Origin: Apostichopus japonicus
Taxonomy: Eukaryota; Echinodermata; Holothuroidea; Aspidochirotida; Stichopodidae
Assembly (NCBI RefSeq): GCF_037975245.1
Contig: NC_092574.1
Coordinates: 9,089,713 to 9,153,712, forward strand
Length of the DNA stretch: 64,000 nucleotides
Direction of reading: 5' to 3'
The notes beneath the pieces are model-generated. The model was not told the DNA's origin, did no database searches, and was given only the letters and a program-made list of their open reading frames with translations. Below are positions 36,904 to 49,419 of this stretch, one piece after another; position 1 is the first letter of the stretch; each line of letters begins with the position of its first letter. The position numbers and the translations under genes are program-made.

Positions 36904-38396
36904 CATGCTACCTGGTTACTAACCTACTAACTGCTGTACCTCGTTACTGTAAAAGACAACAGGAGTAAAAGGTGACTATGAATGATGGAGTGCAATGCCA
37001 GCTGGAGTAGGATTTTGAGTTATTTCCATTGTCCAAGTTTACTGCAGCCAAACTTCTCAGATTATCATTAAAGCAGCTTTTGCTGATACCATGCTGTGTT
37101 GATTTAGTGAGGTCACAGTATATACAGATGGTGTATTTAAATAATTGTCATTCAGGATGCAACTGTGTTAAGCTTAAATGCAATGTATCAAACACGCAAG
37201 CTTACTGGGGAATCATTTAGTCTTCAAATTTTGTGTAGCATCTTCAAAGACCCTGAATGCTATAGTTCCTGTGTAGAAAACTGCTATACATCTCTGCACT
37301 TGTGTAGCAACTTGACCATTTTGTATTGCATTTTGGGATGCGGTGCGATACAGGGTAAATTATTCGCAGCACTTATTTTTATTGCAAGCCCCAACATGCT
37401 TTCTGTTAAATGTTCACTCACTTTGCATTATTGTTGGACGATCTGTTAAAATTGACACAAAAATTCCCTGGTTTCAATAAGTGTGTTGGATGAAAGGGCC
37501 ACATTTACTCTCAACTTACATACTTATTATATAACACTCTTGTGATATATTTTCATTAACGGATAAGTTTCACTAAAGAGTCAGTCAGCTGTCATCTAGA
37601 TAACTTTCCACGTAAGCTCTACCTACGAATGTGTCATTGTGAGGAAACCACAGGCTTGGATTTTAACATTGCTTTCTGCAGAAATGTTTTCAGTATTTGC
37701 TTTCTAGGGTTAGCAGTTTGGATCATGTTACTTTTAGCATTTTAACTAACCTTTGCAAAGTAGAGTCATTCTAGCCGTAAGCTATTTGTAAAGTTAGCTA
37801 AAGCCTAAAGGCATAGATGATGGATCTCTTGTTATCTTTTTGAGAGCCAAATTGTTCAGGTATCGTAACAATAAGCTTTATTATCAATTACTATTCACGT
37901 AATCACACGTAATCACTGTTTCATTTGTATTCAGCTTAAAACACGTATAGTTAAATTCAACTTAAAATCTTTCATTTACATAGTTAAATATTACTTTCAA
38001 CTCTAATTCAATCATTTAGTAAAATTGTACAGTAAACTCTATAGAGTCAAGCAGTTGCATCCTACAATTAACTTCATTTCCTGAAATTCCATTGCTGTTC
38101 TCACACGGATCTCACTCATGAACTAAATAAATATTTTGTACATGAATAATAACAAGGAAGAACTACAGATGTCTTTTTGTATGTTTAACTTGAATCCAAT
38201 TTCACAAATAGTTTGATTCTGTTCGAGATGACAAAGACCCCACCCTCACCCCACCCCTCCCTCTATCCAATTGACTGGTTGTTACGTTAGCCAGAGACAC
38301 CCACTCTTGTCTACGCAAATATATTGCCACACATACAGAGTTATCAATACACATCAATGTAGTGTACCAATTCATAAAAAAGTGCATACAGCACTC
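36904..38396. other. Convergent intergenic region between COMMD6 and the DEG/ENaC channel
   Basis: This stretch should hold both 3' UTRs. On the plus strand a weak ATTAAA occurs at 37067-37072, about 160 bp after the COMMD6 stop. On the minus strand AATAAA (plus-strand TTTATT at 37877-37882) lies about 515 bp after the channel stop. No further exon was recognised. Confidence 0.45.
37877..37882 (-). terminator. Candidate polyadenylation signal for the DEG/ENaC channel
   Basis: AATAAA on the minus strand, about 515 bp downstream of the channel's stop codon. It is the first canonical signal I noticed; usage is unproven. Confidence 0.35.
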
Positions 38397-41300
38397 TTAC
38401 GTGACCAAGAGCCCATTGTAGCTGGGAGGTTGGGAAGTGTCTGTATCTCTATTTATGGCATGTGGATAATCGGGTGGTTCGACTGTCCATACACAACTGG
38501 CCGTCGCCTCTCCGGGTCCTGGACGATCGCACCTATCTATATCAGTTGTTACTGTACTTGATCGTTCCCTCCAAGTTCTTATATCAAACATCTTCACCCA
38601 CCAAGGACATTTCTTTGATTTATCCGCCTGGTTTCGAGCTTTTGTTCGGTGAAACCATTTTCGAACAAAATGAAATTGGTGATACTTCGCTACAATTGCA
38701 AAATCTACAAATTCCGCGATAGTAATGAGACTGGCGCCAAGGAATAATCCCAGCTCTCCTCCAACCCCACCTGAAACGATAAAATAACAAACGATCAATA
38801 AGCCTGCTAGTCAAGTTTCATACCATTTAGATAATGGAAAGGGAGAAGGGGGGGGGGTGGGTGGGAGGTGGTGGATAGTTAAGCTATAATTAGGTCTACA
38901 CAATCTTAAAAAATCAGTGAAAATATTACTGTAACAATTTATTATTCCTTGCCAGAGGCAGAAGGAATCTATGTGATGGCGTGTGTGTGTGAATGTATGT
39001 GACTTGTAAACACAGTTACTCAAAAAGTTCATGATGGATTAACTTCATACTTGGTATGTGGATCTGTCTTATTGAGTACAAGCAGTCTATTGTTTTCTGT
39101 GAAGTTCAATGGTCATTTGGGATCAACAGAGGTCAAAGTCTGAAAACTTTGTAAACGTGATAACTCAAAAAGTACATCTTTTGTTGAACTTCGTACATCA
39201 GGGGCGTATCCAGGATTTTCTGACCCGGGGGGCGCCAATTACTATGTAAGCGGAGCGCCACCATCGGTTGGCGCGCAGCTTACAAGAAAATTTTTGGTTT
39301 TGATACCCCCTAGATCACCGGAAATGGCACTTCTCTGGCTTGAAAATGACCAACCATATGAACACTTTTTGCCTGAGAACCAAGTATTTCCCAATAGTTT
39401 ATTTCCATCCATAACCTTTTTGAAGATTGTCACCAGTCACAAATCATGTTCGACTCATCGCATGTCCTGTGGATCGTTGCTTTTGTAGGTGATTCTACTT
39501 CGCGGCCCACAATACCCATCAGCCCCACTTTTCAAGGTTTCCCCCATCTACATAAGACATTTCGTTGTTTACATTAGCATCCCGCGGTATACTGCGCAAC
39601 TTTTACGGACCGTACGGTACACGATGGCATGCGATGTAATAACTGATGCTGGCTTATATAATACTGACACTAAAATGTTGAATGCGCGCAATGCGCGCAA
39701 AAAGTTTTGGTTATTTTTTCGGGCAAGTCGTTACAGCCCCCAAATCAAATTGTGCTCCTATGCCCGTGAGTTCACACATAGACAGTTTTGAGGCTGTTCA
39801 TCCTGGAACGCCATTTTCATGCTCATTGATATGATGTGATATCTGCTGTTTGCTTTACAAATTCGAGCAGGGGCGTAGCAAGGAATTTGCCAAGTGAGGA
39901 GCGAAGCCTGTAGGCAAACTATCTAAGCGTAGCGCCACCATGTGCTGGTGCGAAGCGTACAAGAACATTTTTGACCGAAAATGCCTCCCAGATCGCTGGA
40001 AATGACATGGCCTTGTAAGTTGCATCTAAGCATTTTTTATTTTGAAATTACTAACGATATCATAAAAAACTATGCTCAAGGGGGGGGGGGGGGGCGTTCG
40101 CCCCCTTCCCGAAATGCGTCATGTTCCCGACGACACGGTCAAGTTCGAGACCAGCCACAGTTGGTTTCAGAGCAGGTTTCATATACACACACACGCGTTA
40201 TGATAGACCATATTTAGTATATATGTACATATACATTAGTGAGAGAGGACAAAATGGAAACGTCAAAAATGGAGTTGGCGATGTTAGGGGTAGGGTTAGG
40301 CGCACGCCCCTTCCAAAATCCTTGATCAGTCACTGGCTACCCTGTGTATATAATAGGGATCAGCGCTGTAATGATGTCACTGTTCCTCTTTCTCTTCCCG
40401 GTGTCTTGGCGTTTTTCTTTTACTCCCTCCTTTTCTCATTTTTTCTCTCTTTCTTCATTTTCTTTTCCCTTCCTTCCTCTCTTCTCCTTCTCTTTTTTCC
40501 CTTTTTTCTTCTCTTTTTTTTCTCTCCTCTTTTTCTTACCCGGGGGGCGCGCGCCCCCAACGCCCCCTCTGGATACGCACCTGTACATGGTATGTTGATT
40601 CAGCTTGGTGAGTACAAGAACCCTATTGAAATTAGTGGAGGTCAAAGGTCATTTGCGGTCAACATTTAAGTCTGAAAATCTTGTAAACACAGTAACTCAA
40701 GAACTACATCTTTCTTGAACTTTACACTTAGTGTGTACATCAAGCTTGGTGAGTGCAAGAACCCTATTAAAATTGGTAGAGTTCAAAGTAGAGTTCACAT
40801 GAGGTCAACAGGTGTCATAGTCTGAAACCTTTTAAACATGATAACTCTAAAATTAAAGCTACTTTCAATCTGTGAATTTTCCAGTGCTATGGTTTTCTTT
40901 TGGTGAACATTTCGTCTTGGTCAAATTCAGTTCAGTAATAGTTTTGGGAAGGGCTTGATAGGTCTTCAACTGTTCAACAGACCATACAGTAATCCAGGAA
41001 ATGAAATCTGCTTCAAAGAGTTCATATTCTTGCTTTAAACTGCAATTAAACTTTCTTACAGTTTACAACCTCTGAGCTTCAAGGGGTCAAAAGGTCATCC
41101 CTAATGGTGTCAAAAGTGGCCATTTTCTCTGTGAATTATACTAGATGACTTTCCTTTGGCAGTAGGTTGTAAAAATATTTCACAGTGTATAAACAATGTC
41201 ATCTAACACTCATTTATAAATAACAATTATAAAAGGGATTTTGTTAGCTCAGAATTGGTAAAAGAAAATGTCCTTTTATTCATACATCTATGTATCTGTA

Positions 41301-44300
41301 GGAAGACTGTTCTTTCTGGATATTAAAACATCTGGGAATAAAAATTTTATAATTTAAAATTCTTACCAGTGGATTAATTGGTTGATGCCCACAAGGGAGT
41401 GCTACAAATAAGATCTGGACATCTCTGATCCTTTCTGGTTCTCGCTTAATTCTTGAACAAATTTAACTCACATGCTCTACATTAGTCAGATAGTTATTTT
41501 GAAATTTTGAGCACATTGTATGGCAAGGAACTCACAGAGCCAACTGGCTTTCTGGTAGGGTTTCTGTTTAGTTAAATAAAAATTGGGCTCACTCTACTAT
41601 TGATTAGCATAGGTGTAGGAGCCCAATTCGATTGGGGGGGGGGGGGGGGCTGTAACAACTTGCCCGAAAATATAACCAAATTTTTCGCGAGCTCCACGCG
41701 CTCAACATGTTAATGTGCATGTCATAATGTCATATAGACATGCATCGGTTAATACATCGCATGCCAATTGCATACAATCATTTGCCGTGTTATTACCCTC
41801 CATGTTGGTTATTATTTTTGGGGAAGTTGTTACAATAATAATGATAATAATTATATAAGTTAAACCATTATAAAACACATTGCAATTTTTTTTTTCAGTA
41901 GGTGCCCGAAAAATTCTCAGCATATTGCCCGAATTTTCACAAAAATATTTGGTTGGGGGGATGTAGCCCCCCCCCCCCCGCCTCCTACGCCTATGATTAG
42001 TAAATGTTTGAACGACAACCTGCACTGAAATTTGGACCGAATTTTAATTACGATATGATGGGAATCGCTGCAGCCTCGATCCTAGCTATAACTTAATCAA
42101 AATTGAGATGATTAATCACCTGTTAGGTCCTTGAAGTCATAAGCTTCCACTTCACTAGTCGTTTCCACGTTCATGTCTTCATAGAAGAAACTGATTTGTA
42201 CCAAGTTTGCTCTGTAAATGAGATGAAAACGTCTATTTATTTTTATCTAATACACTCAAAGAGGGTTTATAGGTCATATGTTTGGCCAGCAAATATGCTA
42301 GAAAAGCCCATATAGTGGTCACAAAGATTAAAAAAGCTCTTGCAGCTGTCTCTCATGGTATGGTATCATATTGTGTTAATGGCCACTCAAAATAAGGTGA
42401 CCATATTTGCCTGACTGGAATCAGGGACACTTATTGCGTGACTGATATGGGGGAGGTGTCTTAGGGGAGGGGGTGTTGACAATTTTCAAGTGCCTAAGGT
42501 GCTTAGATGTAAAATGGTGATACTTAGAACCACTTTTTAAATCAATTTTATTTTCAAAAAAAGCTTAGGTGAAATTTACTTACTTTACGAAAGAGTACTA
42601 GGCTAGATCGATCTAGCATTTTCCACTTTACACTGGCCCACCTGAAATACTGGTTAGTTCCGTTCTGCGACTGCACACTTGCCTAAATTTTGTTTTTACA
42701 ATTATTTTACTAATAATGTGGGATATTTTCGAAATTCCTGATCATTTTGACGAATGAAGGACATTTTCGGGGACACTTGTTCATCGGGGGGAAAGCACAC
42801 TGTAATCTGGGACTGCATGTCCCCGAAAATCGGGGACGTCAGGTCACCTTAACTCAAAATGCACCTTCATGTTTATCTTCCTACTGGAAAGAAGAAGGGT
42901 TTACCGTGATAAGCTATTTAGAATAATTTAACCATTAAATGTATACTCACAACTGTTGGCTAAGGTTCATGTTGGTTTTCTTCTCAATATATCTGGATGC
43001 TGTATGGGATGGAAACCGAGCCATGGAGATGGACTTCTCGTATATGACTTCATGGCAGGGCCTGTCACAAGTATCTGGTGGTTCAACTGAACATGATAAT
43101 ATAATAAATAATAATCAAATAAAAAAATCATCCCATAGGCATATGCCAATTATAATCTCAATAGAGCAAGTTAATGGACACGAGAATCCTTTTTGGGGTC
43201 CGTGGGCAAGACACTAGAAGATTTTTGGGGCACCAACTGTCTGCGGTACCCCTTGGAATGCAATTTTTTGTGTGTTTACATTGTAATCCAAGTGGGCAGT
43301 TGAAGATGTTGTCTTTATAGGGTCAATGACCAGTGGGGTGACTCATAGCTTAAGGTTGATGGAGAATTGGTTAATATCCAACAATGATTATGGATTACAC
43401 ATAATATTCTACAAAATGATATGAATTAACATGCACGTAGGCTATATCAAATGAAAACTCATTTATTTAATGTGTTCGGTGAGTGAAATGTTTATGTATG
43501 TCAGTTTTCCTTTCGCATTCTTAACCTTCAAATTCGTTGGTGCCCCTGTTAATATACGAACAGAAACACTGCACACATAATGATATAAATCTCAAGTTGG
43601 TACATTCAGATTATTTTCTTAGTAATACGTTCAGTTCCATATGGAGATGACGAACCAAATCCAATATGACTGGTTTACATTTAGGTGCAAAGATTACCAC
43701 TCTCTACGGAAGCTTAAAAATACCATCAACATAAGAAAAGTTTGCCCTCAATAAGTCAACATTTTGAAGTAAATTGGGGCAATTTTTTTTATGTTGATGG
43801 CACTTTTGAGCTTCCGTAAATCTCAGCAAAGGCGTTCATTGAATAACATGTATATGAAAAAAATTGTTTGTTCTCACGGCGCCCCTTACCTAATTCCGTG
43901 AAACACTGCTGTATTTGGTATGCGTCACAAAGCTCAAAACTTCCTGGAAATTGAAGAAGAAACAAATATTGCTATCCGCGACAATTTTTATTTGATTTAC
44001 TAAGTCGAAATAATGATAATATCATTATATCTTGCTCAGGCCTGGCGAGAGTGGTGGTGGCCGCGCGCGGAAGGGAACGGTGAGAAAGGGAGTCATGGGT
44101 CTAATTGAGAATTAAATTAAGGAATATAATTTTATCTTTGCGTTGGTTTCAACACTACATCATTTAATACAACAGTCACCTTGTTTGGATTTCATTGTGA
44201 CTGATTTCAATCCAATATTAACATTTTGCGAGGGGGGGGGGGTGTACTACCCGGGTGCCAGTCAGGGGTGCCATGCCACATCCCCCGCTTCTGATAAGGG

Positions 44301-47300
44301 GCGGCTCGCCCGGGCACATATAATCCACTCAAATTCAAACTCTTAGGCCCCTCCCAGGAATGGCATTCCCTGCACGAGGTTATAAAGGAAGGATCCGCCC
44401 GGGTGCCAACTATTTTAAGCTAACAGTACGCCACAGACTGCCTTATCAAACACCGCATTAGAATATATGAATGGCATTGGTCAGGATACAGGCGTAAGGC
44501 AAGGGTTCTCATTCGGCGGCCCATGGAATGGATATGCATGCGACATTGTTCGAGGAACATGTTGGGCTCGGAAAAAATTACCAGTCCGCGCCCCCCCCCC
44601 CACCCATTTTTCGTAATGATATTATGACATTGTAGGCCTTTTTTCTTCCTACACTATTTTCCCGGACCTCTTCCATATTTTCCCGGTCAACTTAACCCCG
44701 ACAGTTAACAACTACCTTCCCTCAATTCCCAGTGTCGTCAGGCCTGACACTTATATTATAATTGAATACTACATAGTGGTGACCAGGGAGCGGCACCATA
44801 CCAACTCTCCCTGTTTCAAACGTGGTAAACATCTGGAGGAATTTATACATTCGATGCCGATATACTGGTAATGTATATTGCTGTGCAAGGCTTATTCTCA
44901 CCTAGTTTCGGCATGTACGGCATTAGACACTGACAGTGTTTAATAAGCTGTTCCATCTCAAAGCTTGCCATGCATTTATTTATTGTGTATTCTCCGTCAT
45001 CAAAAAATGTCGCTGATTTCTTCCGACAATCTGATGGAAACGGACTCTCCAATGTTGTTCTCTGTATGTTGTAAATACGACAGAATGGTCAGTTTGGTAA
45101 CTATAGATTGAGGCAAGACTTAGATTTACAGATACAGTCTCTCTGTTAAGTATATATATACTAATATAATAGAAAACAAGAGTGTGTGTGAGGGGGAGGG
45201 GCCGGGAAAGGGGTGGGAAGGTGTCGCTGTATATATGATGTATGTATGACGTAGTCTAGTCCGTCTTGTAAACACTGTACCACGAAGACGTCAACCTCAG
45301 CAGATCTATGCACAACACGTGACTTTAATGTAAATGAATATGCGAATCTCATCTTTGTTGGTGGAGGACACAGGTTTAATGGAAAAAAAAAGACAACGAA
45401 AGAAAGAAAAAAATGAAAGATGAAGAAGCAAATTTCTTGAGAAAGGTAGTAAAGCAGTTTCCATGAATTGCAAATTCGATGAAAACTTCAAACTTTTGTG
45501 AGAACAGTTAAAATTGACCTCGAGAGACAGTAGTTAAACTAATTTCTGAAATAAAATAGACAATACATTGAGTCGAACATTTTGAGAGACAAAAATGTCG
45601 AAATAAAGATACCTGTAGTCAAAAGTCGAGAGAGAAAACAAAGTAAGAACTTGTGAGAAGAAATTGTCGAAGTTTTCGAAATAGAAAACTTCAAATGTCC
45701 CATCTATAGGACATCGAAGCATCTACGAAAATTTAAATTCTTCTGGAGAAGATAACCACACCTCTCCGGTTTCCTGCCCTCACTTTGTGAAAGCTTCACA
45801 CCGGCTGCAGACTGTACAAGTCAATACACCTTACCACTTTCCTCTTTATAGCAACTTGTGTTCGATATCCCGGCGGCGTCAGAAAACCAAAATCATATAT
45901 CAGCGGTACGTCCTCCTGCTCGTGTAGTATTACCTAGGAAAAAACAAAAACAACAAAGGGTGAGGCTTAAAGGGATAATCCCGGTGTCAGGCAATGTAAC
46001 GCCTATCTGAAAGAGAAAACTATCCTACACAGTTATAAGTTGAAAAACTCAAAATATTGTGGGTTGAAGATCACCTATTTGAACATATAAACAACAACAA
46101 CAACAACAGTAAATATAAAAAAATATAAAAAACCTTGTTGTTACTTTAAAGTAACTCCCGAATTGAAACTTAAACTCATGATATTCTTAGGACTCATTAT
46201 AAGCAAATTAATAGTGCAAATTTAAAATAATTTTCCTACTGTTTCTTACAGCAAAACCGACGGCTGATTCAAGGCCTCGCAGAGAGTATTCATTCTGTTG
46301 AACATCCAGAACCACAGAGAATCTTTCATGGCGACCTGCCATATGAACGTCACCTTGGGCGGGCTCATTAAATGTAAAACAATAACCAAAGTTAGTCCAA
46401 CGTTTCGTGAAGCTTTCATTGGTACATTTTGCGTTTTTCCAAGTACACGATAAAAGCATCTCCTCTAGCCTATGGGAACCTTCTTCTGCAAAGCGAGTAG
46501 CATTAACTCCAACGAGTTGGTGCTCATCCCACTCCGAATCTTCTGTATCCAACTCATCATCATCTTCGTTTTTCTTTACTTCGTAAAGGTTTCCAAAACC
46601 TTCCTTGTTGAGAGAAAGGAAAGCTGCTTGATTCGGTGTGACTTCTTGTAGATATGATTTCCGTATCGGGTTAAGGTTACACAAGGTTACAGCAGGGAAA
46701 ATGACCGAACTAGACTGTTTAATCGATATAACACTCTTGACGGGATGTTTTGTGTATTCGATGAAATGCATCCATGACGAAACAACGAAACAGGTAAACA
46801 TCACAATCACTATTATAGTCCAAAATGACCTGAACAGGACAAGGAAAGAGGGAAAGTTACAAAGACTAACATCTTTAGTGTATATATCATTATATATTAT
46901 ATCGCATGCATGGTCTTAGGAACAGGGCCAGATGGTGTGTGTGTGTGTGTGTGCGGGGGGGGGGGGGGCAGCTACATGCCCCTCCCCCTTTTCAATAATT
47001 GATAAAATAACCGATATGTCTGCATAAGGTTAGAACTTATTCAGCGATTAAATAGGTGAATGTTTGAGATAAATGTTGAATTCTCAATGTCCCATCTGGG
47101 CTACCATACAGCCATATCATCTACAAAACTTAAATACGTCTTCATTGAAGACCTCCTTAAAATCACAGCGGTTTTCTACCAAGTCACATTTTATCGCTGT
47201 CCATTGCAACTGTGGTATGGTTGCACTTTATAAGACACGAACACCAAATCAAGTATTTGTTCAGGGGTAGTATACGGCCCGGATATTTAGTATTATGAGT

Positions 47301-49351
47301 GTCACTTGTTTAGCATATGGGTGTCACCGCATGAAGGAGCACATGGTCAGTTGCAGAGTCCTCTGCAACACTTCTGATGGAAAAACAATTAGTTGCGACT
47401 AGTTTGAAACAGTTTCTGCTAAGCATATTATTGGTTTGGGTTATTGGATAGATTTTCTACAACATAGGTATTAATGTTTAACTATAGCGTATTTAAGCTA
47501 AAACGAGAATACCTATACAGCAATCTTTATATATAGCATCTTCCCCTATCGATCCCTACCCTTGACTCTCAGTGGGTACAGAATCTGAGATGATGAACCC
47601 AATTCCATTGATAGCAATTAGTCTTAGTCAAATTACAGAACAGATGATTACTGTTTATGTATCCAAACGCAATAGTTCCCTACTGTCCATAATAGATCCA
47701 ACGATAACATTTATAATACGTATATTAAATCAACGTACGTTTATCTGCATCTATGGAACATCATACACGTAACGACAGTCAACGAATTGTTTGCACACCT
47801 ACCTAAAGTGTGAGAATGTGTCATGTTTTGGGACTCTTATATAACCCGTTATTAAAGGGTGTTGGGGTGCATGGATGTGGGCTCCACATCTCATCCAAAA
47901 TATATCAATGTGGACCCAGTGGCGTGCGTAAAGAAAAAAGCTATTGGGAGGGGAGGGCGGGTGAGTGCATGCATGTTCCCCACCTCCGATTACCAGTCGG
48001 GGAGAAATGGTTCAGTCGAGGATTTTTGTATTCAGCCAGGTAAAATTGTAGCACTACTACTGGTGTGCAGCCCAAGTTCTTTCCACAGCACGGCATTTAT
48101 TACCAAAGCCTTGCGTTTAGGGCTACTTATACACACACACATGGTACTAGGCTAGCCTAACTTGGCAATTTCCTTATAACTCGGTCACTACCTATATTAT
48201 TTCGGGGATTCTTTTAGTTTTTTTTTATATTATTTATTAAGACAATCCTGCGTTTAGAGCTACTTTTATAGACCTAAATTATAGTTTCAATATAGTTAAA
48301 ATATGCAGAATGCACCATTTGGGAGTCGGCTCCAATGACCCCAGGGCAGCCTCCCTTGTCTGTAAAATCCGTCATAGGTTCGTCTCTAGGGACCTTCCAT
48401 AAAATTCCAGCCCCTACCGAAATCAGGCTAGGGAAATTTTGAATCACTATTAACCCCACCACTACCCAGCATTGGAACCCAGAGCACGCCACTTTTATAA
48501 GCCTAGGCCTACTTACAGTAAAGACGGTAAAAAACAATTTAATTACAACTTCCAAAACTGAATCATACCATATACTTCATCCTATGTACCCTGTCTACAA
48601 ATACACAGGCTTACTTGCATTATGGATTCTACCATAGACATACTTCATCCTATAGCCTACCCTGTATACAAATAGATAGGTAGTATGATATTATGTAACA
48701 AGTTGATCTTAGTAAATTAAAACTAATACTTCTTTTGCCGTTATAGGGCCTGTTGATTGTCATTACCATGATTTAATTAATTTTATGCTACTCACGTAAA
48801 CAATCTCTCCAACTATGGATCATTTAGGATAGTCTTGACTGTTTTTGTAAATTCCTCACGGCAACAATAAGTGTATTCCAAAGCTGAGAAATTAAAACCC
48901 ATATATTAAAGACTACTTTCAAGTTAATAACTTGAAAATAACTTGAAAAAATATCAGCATATTACCTTCTTCTTATAGAATGGTCTGGGTTTGACATATA
49001 GCTCAAACCATGTAGTGTTGTTTTCTGTATATAATTTCTCGCCAATTCCTTTCTCATTTTCTTCAGTTGCTTTCCAATTTCTTCGTCATTTTTCATTTCG
49101 ATAGCACTAGCTATTTCGTCTTCATTATCTTCATCTTCTTCTTCTTCTTCTTCAACCATCTTACTCACTGTGGGCGTGACCTTATGACGTCCAAGTTTAT
49201 TGTTAATCCTCTCCACCATGGGTCTCGGAATAATACTTCTCCAGTCCATTACGAAGAGAGGTTCTTGGGTAGAGTCACCATCAGTTTCAATGATGCTTCC
49301 AGGTATATTGATCTTTTCCGTATCCTCCGTAGCTGCCATCTTTGTCTCCAT
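38397..49351 (-). CDS. DEG/ENaC cation channel (ASIC/ENaC-like), complete, 8 exons
   Basis: This is a two-transmembrane subunit of a trimeric sodium-permeable plasma-membrane channel. Exons (minus strand) are 49351-48966, 46829-46250, 45933-45835, 45061-44902, 43943-43890, 43074-42951, 42211-42120 and 38770-38397. Phases match at all seven junctions, and the 1869 coding bases give 622 residues. An in-frame TAA lies two codons before the ATG. Visible parts are an acidic run at 67-79, the gating His114-Gly115 (TTLHGLSYM), TM1 at about 132-153, a Cys-rich extracellular loop with FPAVTLCNLNP after TM1, C..KC...YCFTFN and SDC...CQCLMPYMP, and TM2 with the selectivity filter Gly-Ala-Ser at 510-512 (GLFLGASLIT). 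The tail has two PPxY motifs, PPDY (597-600) and PPSY (613-616), as in ENaC rather than ASIC. The gating stimulus cannot be read from sequence. A bounded hAT-like MITE sits in the intron at 42393-42851. Confidence 0.93.
38945..39198. repeat. Dispersed repeat, left part, interrupted by an insertion
   Basis: It matches 10838-11110 (GCCAGAGGCAGAAGGAATCT, CAGAGGTCAAAGTCTGAAAA, AAAAAGTACATCTTTTGTTG). The match resumes at 40584 after the inserted block 39199-40583. Confidence 0.65.
39630..39770. mobile_element. Partial copy of the CATAGGCGTAGGAG-type MITE
   Basis: The words GGCATGCGATGT, TTTCGGGCAAGTCGTTACAG and CCCCCAAATCAAATTG.GCTC match 60970-61100, and in inverse orientation 41610-41780. The end has drifted to CTCCTATGCCCG. 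The left part is missing. Confidence 0.65.
40385..40545 (+). repeat. Polypyrimidine tract (CT-rich)
   Basis: About 160 bases consist almost only of C and T on the plus strand (for example TTTTCTCTCTTTCTTCATTT). The long open frames crossing it, at 40121-40669 and 40344-40598, are low-complexity artefacts. Confidence 0.85.
40584..41570. repeat. Dispersed repeat, right part
   Basis: It matches segments at 10838-12245 in order, including GGTGAACAT, CCAGGAAATGAAATCTGCTT, AGGAAGACTGTTCTTTCTGG and ATTTAACTCACATGCTCTAC, and ends near CAACTGGCTTTCTGG, which has a counterpart at about 13020. The reiterated words GTCAAAGGTCA and GTAAACA..ATAACTC suggest internal tandem units. Confidence 0.7.
41610..41994 (-). 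mobile_element. CATAGGCGTAGGAG-type MITE, copy 1
   Basis: The ends CATAGGTGTAGGAG and CTCCTACGCCTATG are 14-bp inverted repeats with one mismatch. G and C runs lie just inside both ends. The interior is the inverse of the copy at 60737-61106 (GGTGCCCGAAAAATTCTCAG, ATTCGGGCAATATGCTGAGA reversed). No clean target duplication is seen here beyond ATTAG on both sides. It lies in an intron of the channel gene. Confidence 0.75.
42393..42851. mobile_element. hAT-like MITE with perfect 8-bp duplication in a channel intron
   Basis: The ends TAAGGTGACC and GGTCACCTTA are exact 10-bp inverted repeats (42393-42402 and 42842-42851), flanked by ACTCAAAA on both sides (42385-42392 and 42852-42859). The inner right arm has TCCCCGAAAATCGGGGA palindromes. 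Size is 459 bp and there is no transposase frame. It lies less than 100 bp from the splice acceptor side of the exon ending at 42951. Confidence 0.9.
43705..43818. mobile_element. Small hairpin element in a channel intron
   Basis: The left arm TACGGAAGCTTAAAAATACC, continuing ATCAACATAA, is matched inversely by TTATGTTGATGGCACTTTTG then AGCTTCCGTA, with about three mismatches in 30. The loop is about 45 bp. Its size and fold resemble a very short MITE or a hairpin precursor; nothing shows it is transcribed on its own. Confidence 0.55.
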
Positions 49352-49373
49352 TTGTTAACCGGGCCCCTAATGT

Positions 49374-49419
<46 letters not shown>

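Larger units (their letters stand above)
39199..40583. mobile_element. 1.4-kb composite insertion with CAGGGGCGTA...TACGCACCTG ends
   Basis: The left end CAGGGGCGTATCCAG and right end CTGGATACGCACCTG are inverted repeats with one mismatch in 15 bases. TACAT occurs directly on both sides. The flanks (38945-39198 and 40584 onward) join into one continuous copy of an older repeat, so the inserted block is well defined. Inside are two GCGCCACCAT...GCG family blocks (39250 and 39920), a fragment of the CATAGG-type MITE (about 39630-39770), a second CAGGGGCGTAGC end at 39869 and a polypyrimidine tract. It has no transposase. Confidence 0.7.

Noticed and set aside
40121-40669. 182-residue plus-strand frame
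   Set aside because: It crosses a polypyrimidine tract inside a composite insertion; the protein is Phe/Ser/Leu low complexity.
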